DNA of 6,313 nucleotides from Bacteroidota bacterium (GTDB lineage Bacteria > Bacteroidota > Bacteroidia > Flavobacteriales_F > PHOS-HE28), in NCBI GenBank assembly GCA_963169595.1, contig CAUJFM010000003.1:1-6313 (forward strand). Reading direction: 5' to 3'. Within the stretch, counting starts at the first letter, position 1; each line of letters opens with the position of its first letter. Shown one piece after another: positions 1 through 6,221 of the stretch. A program made the translations under genes and the position numbers. Under the pieces are notes generated by a model. That model saw only the letters and a list, made by a program, of their open reading frames with translations, did not search any database and was not told the origin of the DNA.

Positions 1-374
1 TTCAAGGTGCGGGACAGGTCGGTGTCCGTCCAGAACCCGGCACCCGCGCGATGGAACAGGCCGCGGTCCTGGGTGGCATCGAAGCCCAGGCTGGCATCGG
101 CCAGCGGCCCCCACCGGAACTTCCGACCGTTGCTGCGCCCCGCCCAGCGGTCCAGGGCGGTCAGCGCGGCCTTGGGGCGCAGGGTGTCCTTCGGGTCCAA
201 CGCCTGCAGGTCGCTGCTGCGGTAGGGCCGGATGGCCGTGTGCATGGTGCTTCCCACTCGTTCGATCGCCGCAGCACGGGGACGCTCCACCTCGCGGCTC
301 AGGGGCATCCAGCCGCTCTGGGCCGCTGCGTAAAGGCCCGTGGCCAACATCAGCACCAGCAGCGCGGACCTCAT
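1..374 (-). CDS. Exported RemB/Wzi-like protein, N-terminal part (cut by window edge)
   Basis: I translated this reading frame by hand from the ATG at 374-372; 124 codons are visible and the frame is still open at position 1. Residues 1-19 (MRSALLVLMLATGLYAAAQ) look like a signal peptide, with a short basic n-region, a hydrophobic core and small residues before a likely cleavage near AAA/Q. The mature part shows EVER (28-31), HTAIRPY (45-51) and a glycine/aromatic stretch from PLADASLGFD (90-99) onward that could be the first barrel strands. These parallel DVER, HTGLKP and PLFQFEGGFD in the barrel protein encoded at 3070-1502, so the two are probably paralogues. The start overlaps the stop of the upstream transferase gene as ATGA, which suggests translational coupling. 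An AAGGAGG lies only 1 nt before the ATG, an unusually short spacing. The function is inferred from resemblance: an outer-membrane protein for surface polysaccharide or motility. Only the N-terminus can be judged here. Confidence 0.75.
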   Translation of the reverse strand, partial: MRSALLVLMLATGLYAAAQSGWMPLSREVERPRAAAIERVGSTMHTAIRPYRSSDLQALDPKDTLRPKAALTALDRWAGRSNGRKFRWGPLADASLGFDATQDRGLFHRAGAGFWTDTDLSRTL

Positions 375-1492
375 GCCTCCTTGTTCTTGGGCCACACAAA
401 GGGCAGCATGGCCAGGGCGAAGGCGGTGACGCCCAGCACCATCACGGCGATGTTGGGGTGCCACTTGCGGGTGATGAGGCTCAGCCCGATGATGGCGATG
501 GCATAGAGGTAGAGCACGGCGGTGGTGCCCCGGTGCCCCAGGCCCAGCGCCATCAGCCGGTGGTGGATGTGGTTCTTGTCGGCCGCGAAGGGCGATTGGC
601 CGCGTGCCATGCGGTACACGAACACGCGCAGGGTGTCGACCAGCGGATAGGCCATCACGGCCATCACGAAGACCGGCGTGGGGATCTGGCGCAATACCAG
701 GGGCAGGCGCGAGGTGTCGTGGTCCACCACCTTCATGGCCAGCACGGCCAGGATGGCACCGGCCGTGAGCGAACCGCTGTCGCCCATGAAGATGCGTGCG
801 GGATGGTAGTTGAAGACCAGGAACCCGGCGAGGGAACCGGCCAGCACGAAGGCGAGCAGGGACAGCGCCACGTCACCCGCCAGGAACAGCCATGCTCCAA
901 GTGCAAGCGCGGCTATGAAACCGATGCCACCGGCCAGTCCGTCCACCCCGTCGATCAGGTTGAAGGCGTTCACGATGACGATGTAGACGAAGAAGCTGAA
1001 GGCGATGCTGAAGGAATCCGGCATGTCGTACACGCCCAGGATGCCGTGCATGTTGGTGATGCGGATGCCGGCCATCACCACCAGGATGTAGCCCACGATC
1101 ATGTGGCCCACGAGCTTCTTCACGGGGCTGAAGCCGATGATGTCGTCCTTCACACCGATGAAGAAGAGCAGCACCATGGCGGCCAGCACGAACTTGAAGT
1201 CCGCATAGGCCGCACCCATGGACTTGTAGAGCGCCCGGTAGTCATAGCCGTGCTCATCCACGCCGATCAGTGTGGCCTTGGGGAACCACAGGGCGTAGGA
1301 GAAGATGATGGCGGCGAAGATGATGATGCCCCCGATGGTGGGCACGCTGCGCTGGTGCAGCTTGCGGGCCTCGGACGGCTCGTCCACCAGGTGCTTCATG
1401 CGCGCCACCTTGATGAGGCTGGGCATGGTGAAGAGCACCACGACGAACGCGGTGATGAAGCCGAGCAGGAGGATGTAACCGTGTTCCTTCAC
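371..1492 (-). CDS. WecA/TagO-type polyprenyl-phosphate sugar-1-phosphate transferase
   Basis: This inner-membrane enzyme would move a sugar-1-phosphate (GlcNAc-1-P in the best-known members) from a UDP-sugar to undecaprenyl phosphate, the first step in making a lipid-linked glycan. The 373-residue protein, close to WecA in length, is highly hydrophobic with about ten or eleven membrane segments, the first from about residue 6. Family motifs appear in order: KDD at 115-117, NAFNLIDGVDGL at 175-186, FMGDSGS at 235-241 and HIHHRL at 308-313. The last of these is typical of the WecA/TagO branch rather than MraY. The loop between the second and third membrane segments (about 70-98) is fairly long and hydrophilic. 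The start is GTG at 1492. It is the first possible start after an in-frame TGA, which is the stop of the upstream gene 9 nt away, and later Met codons would remove the first membrane segment. The exact sugar donor cannot be read from the sequence. Confidence 0.93.
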   Translation of the reverse strand: MKEHGYILLLGFITAFVVVLFTMPSLIKVARMKHLVDEPSEARKLHQRSVPTIGGIIIFAAIIFSYALWFPKATLIGVDEHGYDYRALYKSMGAAYADFKFVLAAMVLLFFIGVKDDIIGFSPVKKLVGHMIVGYILVVMAGIRITNMHGILGVYDMPDSFSIAFSFFVYIVIVNAFNLIDGVDGLAGGIGFIAALALGAWLFLAGDVALSLLAFVLAGSLAGFLVFNYHPARIFMGDSGSLTAGAILAVLAMKVVDHDTSRLPLVLRQIPTPVFVMAVMAYPLVDTLRVFVYRMARGQSPFAADKNHIHHRLMALGLGHRGTTAVLYLYAIAIIGLSLITRKWHPNIAVMVLGVTAFALAMLPFVWPKNKEA

Positions 1493-1501
1493 CTTGGTTG
1501 G

Positions 1502-3070
1502 TCAAAGATCGTAGTAGCGGTTGAACACCGAGGTCCGGATGGCCGCGTACACGTAGGTGGATTGTAGGTTGTCCGAAGCGCCGGGCAGGTCGCGGCGCCA
1601 CAGGCCCACCACGAAGCGCAGGTTCGTGTGCGGGTTGAAGAGGTAGGAGGCGTTCACATCCACGTAGGTCAGGGTGCGCTGGCCGGCCTCCTTCAGGTTG
1701 GTCCCCGGCTCATCGGGCATGGTGAGGCGCGAGCCGTGGTTGTCGGTGGCCAGCGAATCGAACTGCAGTTGGGCCACGTTCACCTTGGCTTGGAACCAGA
1801 GCCGCTCCCGGAAACCGATGTCCACGATGGCCACGGCCTCCTGGAACGCCGCCCCCTGCGGATGCGCCATGGGTATGCCCCCATGCCGGTAGGCCAGCTG
1901 GCTCGGCGTGTGCATGTACATGAAGGGTTCCGCGGTGTTGTACTCCAACTGCAGATGCAGGTCCTTCCGGCCCACATCGAAGGCGCGCAGACCCGCCTGC
2001 CAGGCGATGCGGTCCTCGGCGGCCAGTTGGCCGTACACGTACGCCTTGTCCAGCACCTTCACCCGCAGGTCCACCCCCAGCATGGTGCGCGCCTTGTCCT
2101 TGGACAGGCCCAGCAGGCTGTTCACGCCGATCACCGGGTTCAGCTCCAGCAGGTCGAACGCACGAACACCACTGGAATCGATGGTGCCGAACTGCGTCAC
2201 CTCAAAAAGCCCCAGCTGGATGCGGCCCAGGTCCACCGAGAGGTGGTCATAGCGGGCGCGGTACCAATAGAAGAGCGATTCGCTGGAGCGGCCGGTGGGA
2301 AGCCGGTCCTGCGGGCCCAGGCCGCTGGTCTGCTTGGTGTGCCAGGTGCTGTACTGGAAACGCCGGTTTCGGCTGAGCGCGCTGAACTTGAGGAAGGGTG
2401 CCGGTGGCGCATTGTCGCTGAGCAGCACCGACCGGTATCCATGGCCCACGAAGTGCTTGCCGTGCCCGAACTGGATGTTGAGCCAGTCCACCGGGCTCAT
2501 GGACAGGTGTGCCTGCGACCAGCCGATGTCCAGGCGGCGTACCTGATCGAACTTCACCCGGCCCTGCCCGGACAGCGCACCCGTGGCCACCGTGTTCAGG
2601 AACAGGTATTGCGGCACCAACGCCTGGCTCTCGTGGACCATGGTCTGGAACGAGAGCTTCTTGCCGATGTCGCCGCGCACCATCACCCCGCGGGTGTTGA
2701 AGTAGTACCGGTTGGTATCGGCGTAGGCGGTCTGGTCGCCCAGGTCGAAGCCGCCCTCGAACTGGAACAGCGGGTCGATGGTGATGTGGACGTCGCCGGA
2801 CCGGATGTGGAACAGGTTGTCCTTGAACAGCTTCTCCGAATGCCAGTAGTAGTACTTCGTGCTGTCAACGCGGTAGCCCATCACATGGGTGAGGTCCACC
2901 CGGCGCTCCAGCACGGGCTTGAGACCGGTGTGGATGCGCTGGCCCACTTTCGCCGCGTTCCGTTCCACATCGATGTAGAAGTCCCGTTGCAGCAGCACAT
3001 CGTTGTTCCCCTGGGCACGGACCGCCACGGCGCCCAACAGGCAGAGCAGGAACAGGAGAAGGCGTGGCAT
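1502..3070 (-). CDS. RemB/Wzi-like outer-membrane beta-barrel protein
   Basis: The 522-residue protein starts with a clear signal peptide (MPRLLLFLLCLLGAVAVRA, 1-19, cleavage probably before Q20). The rest is rich in alternating, aromatic-bounded strands typical of an outer-membrane barrel. Recognisable points are HTGLKP (47-52), a repeated-strand region from about 95, the segment GKHFVGHGYRSVLLSDN (204-220) and the C-terminal RTSVFNRYYDL (512-522). The segment at 204-220 matches my memory of Bacteroidota proteins annotated as capsule-assembly Wzi family or gliding-motility RemB. Wzi in enterobacteria is an outer-membrane lectin that anchors capsule; RemB is linked to surface behaviour in flavobacteria. 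The role here is inferred as display, attachment or export of surface glycan. It is the first gene of its unit, with a promoter-like element upstream and the transferase gene starting 9 nt after its TGA in the same frame. No Shine-Dalgarno sequence precedes the ATG. The family is fairly sure, the precise function is not. Confidence 0.82.
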   Translation of the reverse strand: MPRLLLFLLCLLGAVAVRAQGNNDVLLQRDFYIDVERNAAKVGQRIHTGLKPVLERRVDLTHVMGYRVDSTKYYYWHSEKLFKDNLFHIRSGDVHITIDPLFQFEGGFDLGDQTAYADTNRYYFNTRGVMVRGDIGKKLSFQTMVHESQALVPQYLFLNTVATGALSGQGRVKFDQVRRLDIGWSQAHLSMSPVDWLNIQFGHGKHFVGHGYRSVLLSDNAPPAPFLKFSALSRNRRFQYSTWHTKQTSGLGPQDRLPTGRSSESLFYWYRARYDHLSVDLGRIQLGLFEVTQFGTIDSSGVRAFDLLELNPVIGVNSLLGLSKDKARTMLGVDLRVKVLDKAYVYGQLAAEDRIAWQAGLRAFDVGRKDLHLQLEYNTAEPFMYMHTPSQLAYRHGGIPMAHPQGAAFQEAVAIVDIGFRERLWFQAKVNVAQLQFDSLATDNHGSRLTMPDEPGTNLKEAGQRTLTYVDVNASYLFNPHTNLRFVVGLWRRDLPGASDNLQSTYVYAAIRTSVFNRYYDL

Positions 3071-3093
3071 GCGCGGGCCGGACTGCGGATGGG

Positions 3094-3125
3094 CGAAAGT
3101 AGGCGACCCGGCGGGCCGGGAAAAA
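3094..3125 (-). promoter_or_regulatory. Putative Bacteroidota-type promoter for the RemB-like gene
   Basis: On the minus strand TACTTTCG (3101-3094) matches the Bacteroidota -7 element TAnnTTTG at all but one defined position. A T run (3125-3121) lies 19 nt upstream, about where the -33 TTTG element belongs, though it lacks the final G. The box ends 23 nt before the ATG at 3070. The position fits, because a strong terminator closes the preceding unit and the barrel gene needs its own promoter. The T run is the tail of that terminator, so the two elements would share DNA. A small GC hairpin (arms CCCGG/CCGGG, 3107-3120) falls between the two boxes. This is a motif match only. Confidence 0.5.
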
Positions 3126-3153
3126 CGAACGGCCCGGGATCACCCGGGCCGTT
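3121..3153 (-). terminator. Rho-independent terminator after fcl
   Basis: In the minus-strand transcript an 11-bp perfect stem (AACGGCCCGGG, loop TGAT, CCCGGGCCGTT; 3153-3128) is followed by CG and five T residues (3125-3121). It begins 19 nt after the fcl stop codon. The very GC-rich stem, tetraloop and T tract form a textbook intrinsic terminator, closing the cysQ-gmd-fcl unit and separating it from the barrel/transferase unit. Confidence 0.88.
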
Positions 3154-3172
3154 GCCATGGGAGGTGGTCCGA

Positions 3173-4111
3173 TCAGGCCTTCGCCAGCTCGCTCTTGGCG
3201 AACTCCGCGTACACGGCGGTGATGCCCTCGCGCAGTCCGATACGGTGCTTCCAGCCCAGCTTGTGCAGGCGCGAAACGTCCATCAGCTTGCGCGGCGTGC
3301 CGTCCGGCTTGTCGGTGTTCCACTTCAGTTCGCCGGTGTAGCCCACGATGTCCTTGATCATCTCGGCCAGCGCCTTGATGGTGAGGTCCTCGCCCGTGCC
3401 CACGTTGAGGAAGAGCTCCTCGTCGTAGTTGTTCATCAGGAACATGCACGCATCGGCGAGGTCGTCCACATGGAGGAACTCACGCATGGGCGAACCCGTG
3501 CCCCACACCTCCACGCTCGGCGCGTTCGTCACCTTGGCGGTGTGGAACTTGCGGATGAGCGCGGGCAGCACGTGGCTGTTGTTGAGGTCGTAGTTGTCGT
3601 TGGGCCCGTACAGGTTGGTGGGCATCGCGCTGATGAAGTTGCAGCCGTACTGGCGGCGGTAGCTCTCGGCCAGCTTGATGCCCGCGATCTTGGCAATGGC
3701 GTAGGGCTCGTTGGTCTGCTCCAGCAGCCCGGTGAGCAGGCTCTCCTCCTTCAGCGGCTGCGGGGCCATCTTCGGGTAGATGCACGAGGAACCCAGGAAG
3801 AGCAGCTTCTTCACCCCGTTCTCGTAGGCCGAGTGGATGATGTTGCTCTCGATCATCAGGTTCTCGTACAGGAACTGGGCGCGGTACACGTTGTTGGCGT
3901 GGATGCCGCCCACCTTGGCCGCCGCGAGGAACACGTACGCGGGCTTCTCCTGGGCGAAGAAGTCGCGCACGGCCTGCTGGTCGATCAGGTTCAGCTCCTT
4001 GCTGGTGCGGGTGACGATGTTGGTGAAGCCATCGGCCTGCAGCTTGCGCACGATGGCGCTGCCCACCATGCCGCGGTGGCCCGCCACGTAGACTTTGTCT
4101 TGCTTGTTCAT
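3173..4111 (-). CDS. fcl: GDP-L-fucose synthase
   Basis: This cytoplasmic enzyme epimerises and then reduces (with NADPH) GDP-4-keto-6-deoxy-mannose to GDP-L-fucose, the step after Gmd. It is an extended short-chain dehydrogenase of 312 residues, close to the usual length. The nucleotide-binding loop is AGHRGMVGS (10-18). Catalytic residues known from E. coli Fcl are all present, shifted by one: Ser108 and Cys110 in GSSCIYPK, Tyr137 and Lys141 in YAIAK, and His180 in NNSHVLPAL. The C-terminal substrate-binding part shows WGTGSPMREFLHVDD (203-217) and the LNVGTGED segment (235-242). The ATG at 4111 puts the Rossmann strand right at the N-terminus, as in the family, so the start is secure although no Shine-Dalgarno sequence is visible. 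It follows gmd by 60 nt that contain two palindromes, and is the last gene before a terminator. Confidence 0.97.
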   Translation of the reverse strand: MNKQDKVYVAGHRGMVGSAIVRKLQADGFTNIVTRTSKELNLIDQQAVRDFFAQEKPAYVFLAAAKVGGIHANNVYRAQFLYENLMIESNIIHSAYENGVKKLLFLGSSCIYPKMAPQPLKEESLLTGLLEQTNEPYAIAKIAGIKLAESYRRQYGCNFISAMPTNLYGPNDNYDLNNSHVLPALIRKFHTAKVTNAPSVEVWGTGSPMREFLHVDDLADACMFLMNNYDEELFLNVGTGEDLTIKALAEMIKDIVGYTGELKWNTDKPDGTPRKLMDVSRLHKLGWKHRIGLREGITAVYAEFAKSELAKA

Positions 4112-4125
4112 TGGGATCGTTGTTG

Positions 4126-4147
4126 AGGGCGGATCATGATCCGCCCT
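4126..4147. repeat. 22-bp perfect palindrome in the gmd-fcl gap
   Basis: The left arm AGGGCGGATCA (4126-4136) is exactly the reverse complement of 4137-4147. In RNA it can form a GC-rich stem of about eight or nine pairs with a small loop. It lies 14 nt before the fcl ATG. No T run follows, so it is not a standard terminator. It could be an operator for a dimeric regulator, an mRNA-processing or stability hairpin, or part of a dispersed repeat. Confidence 0.8.
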
Positions 4148-4161
4148 TACGATGAGCGATC

Positions 4162-4177
4162 GAGTGATCGATCACTC
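4162..4177. repeat. 16-bp perfect palindrome over the gmd stop codon
   Basis: GAGTGATC (4162-4169) is followed directly by its exact reverse complement (4170-4177). On the minus strand the palindrome includes the last Glu codon and TGA stop of gmd (4174-4172). It lies 14 nt from the larger palindrome at 4126-4147 and shares its GATC motifs. The role is unknown. Confidence 0.75.
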
Positions 4178-5362
4178 CTGTTCGTGCAGGATCTTATGTC
4201 CGCCCTTCTTCAGGTACACATCGCGCTTGAAGAGCTCCAGGTCGCTGGCCATCATCTCCTTCACCAGGGCCTTCAGGTCGTACTTGTGCTTCCAGCCCAG
4301 CTCGCGCATGGCCTTGGTGGGATCGCCCTCCAGGTGGTCCACCTCCGCGGGACGGTAGTAGCGCTTGTCGATGGCCACGAGCACCTTGCCGGTCTTCTTG
4401 TCGTAGCCCTTCTCCTTCTCGCCCTTGCCCTTCCACTCGAGCTTGATGCCCACCTCCCCGAAGGCGAGGTCGACAAAGTGGCGCACGGTGTAGGTCTTGC
4501 CGGTGGCGAGCACGAAGTCATCGGGCTTCTTGGCCTGCAGCATCAGCCACATGCCCTCCACATAATCCTTGGCGTGGCCCCAGTCGCGCTTGGCGTCCAG
4601 GTTGCCGAGGTAGAGCGTGTCCTGCAGGCCCAGCTTGATCTTGGCCGCAGCGCGGGTGATCTTGCGGGTCACGAAGGTCTCGCCACGCAGCGGGCTCTCG
4701 TGGTTGAAGAGGATGCCGTTGCAGGCGAAGATGCCGTAGCTCTCGCGGTAGTTCTTGGTGATCCAGAAGCCGTACAACTTGGCCACGCCGTAGGGGCTGC
4801 GCGGGTGGAAGGGCGTCTCCTCGTTCTGCGCATGCGGACGCACGCCGCCGTACAGTTCGGAGGTGGAGGCCTGGTAGAACTTGGTCTTCTTCTCGAGGCC
4901 CAGGATGCGGATGGCCTCCAGGAAGCGCAGCGTGCCGATGCCGTCGGCATTGGCCGTGTACTCGGGCATCTCGAAGCTCACCGCCACGTGGCTCATGGCG
5001 GCCAGGTTGTAGATCTCGTCCGGCTGGATCTGCTGCACCAGACGCAGGCAGTTGACGCTGTCGGTGAGGTCGCCGTAGTGCAGGTGGAAGGGACGGCCCT
5101 TCTCGTGCATGTCGTGGTAGAGGTGGTCGATGCGGTCCGTGTTGAACAGCGAGCTGCGGCGCTTCACGCCGTGCACTTCGTAGCCCTTGTTCAGGAGGAA
5201 CTCGCTGAGGTAGGCGCCATCCTGGCCGGTGACACCGGTGATCAGGGCCACCTTGCGTTTCTTGTTCCCGCCCTTGCCGGCCGGCGTGGCCTTGGGCTTC
5301 TTCGCGGCGGCCACCACGGGCTTCACCGGCTTGCTCTGCGTGCGCTTCATTCGCTTGGTCAT
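4172..5362 (-). CDS. gmd: GDP-mannose 4,6-dehydratase with basic N-terminal extension
   Basis: This enzyme converts GDP-mannose to GDP-4-keto-6-deoxy-mannose using tightly bound NADP, feeding Fcl and any other GDP-deoxysugar branch. The nucleotide-binding loop is TGVTGQDGAYL (42-52). The catalytic set known from E. coli Gmd is intact: Thr167 and Glu169 in QASTSELYG, Tyr191 and Lys195 in SPYGVAK. Further family blocks are NHESPLRGETFVTRKITRA (220-238) and the RRYYRP-like KRYYRPAEVD (333-342). The 396-residue length is greater than usual because of about 36 extra residues at the N-terminus, rich in Lys, Ala and Pro (for example AAAKKPKATPAGKGGNKKRK at 18-37), before KVALITG. The ATG at 5362 is 6 nt after the cysQ stop, supporting the long form. 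A GTG at 5251 (residue 38) would give a normal-length protein and remains possible. No Shine-Dalgarno sequence is seen. The function is certain, the exact start less so. Confidence 0.96.
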   Translation of the reverse strand: MTKRMKRTQSKPVKPVVAAAKKPKATPAGKGGNKKRKVALITGVTGQDGAYLSEFLLNKGYEVHGVKRRSSLFNTDRIDHLYHDMHEKGRPFHLHYGDLTDSVNCLRLVQQIQPDEIYNLAAMSHVAVSFEMPEYTANADGIGTLRFLEAIRILGLEKKTKFYQASTSELYGGVRPHAQNEETPFHPRSPYGVAKLYGFWITKNYRESYGIFACNGILFNHESPLRGETFVTRKITRAAAKIKLGLQDTLYLGNLDAKRDWGHAKDYVEGMWLMLQAKKPDDFVLATGKTYTVRHFVDLAFGEVGIKLEWKGKGEKEKGYDKKTGKVLVAIDKRYYRPAEVDHLEGDPTKAMRELGWKHKYDLKALVKEMMASDLELFKRDVYLKKGGHKILHEQE

Positions 5363-5368
5363 AGTTGC

Positions 5369-6205
5369 TTAGTGGACGATGAACGCGGGGTTCACCAGTT
5401 CATGTTTGTTGTACCGCAAAGGCTGTCCGGTGGCCACATCGGTGACCTTCCTGCCGGCCTCCGCACAGATCACCTGCCCGGCGGCCGTGTCCCATTCCAT
5501 GGTGGGGCCGAAACGCGGGTAGACATCCGCGACGCCCTCGGCCATGGAACCGAACTTCAAGGCACTGCCGCGTGAGGCCAGGACCACCTCCCCTTCACGT
5601 GCCTCCACCTCGCGGATGAAGGCCTCCGTGCGCTCGTTGCGGTGCGAACGGCTGGCCAGCACCGTGTAGGCGGTGCGTGGTGCGTTCAGGGGAAGTCGTG
5701 CGGACATGGCGGCCCGTTCATACGCGGGAAGCGCCTCCCGGGTTGCCGCCTGCTCCTGACGGTATGCGCCCCCTCCCTTCCAGCCGAAGTAGAGCAGGTC
5801 GTCCACGGGGGCATAGATCACCCCGGCCACCGGGGCCGCCGCACCTTCCGGCGAGGCCGAGCGCGGTGCCTGTTCCATCAACGCGATGTTCACCGAGAAC
5901 TCCCCGTTGCGCTTCACGAACTCGCGCGTGCCATCCAGGGGGTCAACCAGCCAGTAATGGGTCCACATGCTGCGTGCGGTCCAGGGCACTTGCACACCTT
6001 CCTCGCTCAGCACGGGCAGGGCCGTGGCACGCAGGGCCTGCTCGATCACCGCATGCGCACGCCGGTCGGCTTCTGTCAAGGGCGAACGATCGGCCTTGTG
6101 GTCCACCGTGAACGTTCCGCCATAGACCTCCATGATCTCGCGACCCGCTTGGAAAGCGGCGCCGATGGCGGCATCGAGCAGGACGGGCAGGGGGCGCAGG
6201 GACAT
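5369..6205 (-). CDS. cysQ: 3'(2'),5'-bisphosphate nucleotidase CysQ
   Basis: This Mg-dependent, inositol-monophosphatase-fold enzyme would dephosphorylate PAP (3'-phosphoadenosine 5'-phosphate) to AMP, clearing the by-product of PAPS reduction and of sulfotransferases. From the ATG at 6205 the protein is 278 residues, normal for the family. Metal-binding motifs are Glu68/Glu69 in SEEG, Asp88, Asp91 and Thr93 in WLVDPLDGTREF, and Asp239 in MEWDTAAGQVICAEAG. KADRSPLTEADRRAH (37-51) is also typical of CysQ. The frame is open to a TTG at 6235, but the ATG is preferred: the protein then begins just before the conserved LLDAAIGAA helix, and a promoter -7 box falls inside the extra ten codons. No Shine-Dalgarno sequence is seen. 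The TAA stop is 6 nt before gmd, so the two are surely cotranscribed, which ties PAP removal to a glycan locus. Confidence 0.93.
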   Translation of the reverse strand: MSLRPLPVLLDAAIGAAFQAGREIMEVYGGTFTVDHKADRSPLTEADRRAHAVIEQALRATALPVLSEEGVQVPWTARSMWTHYWLVDPLDGTREFVKRNGEFSVNIALMEQAPRSASPEGAAAPVAGVIYAPVDDLLYFGWKGGGAYRQEQAATREALPAYERAAMSARLPLNAPRTAYTVLASRSHRNERTEAFIREVEAREGEVVLASRGSALKFGSMAEGVADVYPRFGPTMEWDTAAGQVICAEAGRKVTDVATGQPLRYNKHELVNPAFIVH

Positions 6206-6213
6206 GCCGCGAT

Positions 6214-6221
6214 CAAAAGTA
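6214..6221 (-). promoter_or_regulatory. Putative Bacteroidota -7 promoter box for cysQ-gmd-fcl
   Basis: TACTTTTG on the minus strand matches the Bacteroidota -7 consensus TAnnTTTG exactly. Only 8 nt separate it from the cysQ ATG at 6205, so the transcript would be leaderless or nearly so. I see no good -33 TTTG about 19 nt further upstream, which lowers confidence. Confidence 0.5.

Noticed and set aside
371..1492. Assignment of the membrane transferase as MraY
   Set aside because: The HIHHRL motif, the NAFNLIDGVDGL block and the polysaccharide context fit the WecA/TagO branch, and there are no cell-wall (mur) genes around it.
458..1567. Plus-strand open frame (369 codons) opposite the transferase
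   Set aside because: His/Asp/Glu/Gln-rich mirror of membrane-segment codons; the minus strand carries clear WecA-family motifs.
1628..4126. Very long plus-strand open frame (832 codons) opposite the barrel gene and fcl
   Set aside because: Its product is a His/Val/Gln/Leu-rich sequence with no recognisable domain. It spans the terminator and an intergenic gap, and is explained by GC-rich codon bias in the real minus-strand genes, which keeps the antisense frame free of stops.
4126..4177. The gmd-fcl palindromes as a terminator or attenuator ending the gmd transcript
   Set aside because: No T tract follows either hairpin, no leader peptide is visible, and no promoter-like box for fcl lies in the gap, so read-through into fcl is more likely.
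4136..5575. Plus-strand open frame (479 codons) opposite gmd and the end of cysQ
   Set aside because: Same antisense shadow composition and no family features; gmd with its full catalytic set occupies the other strand.
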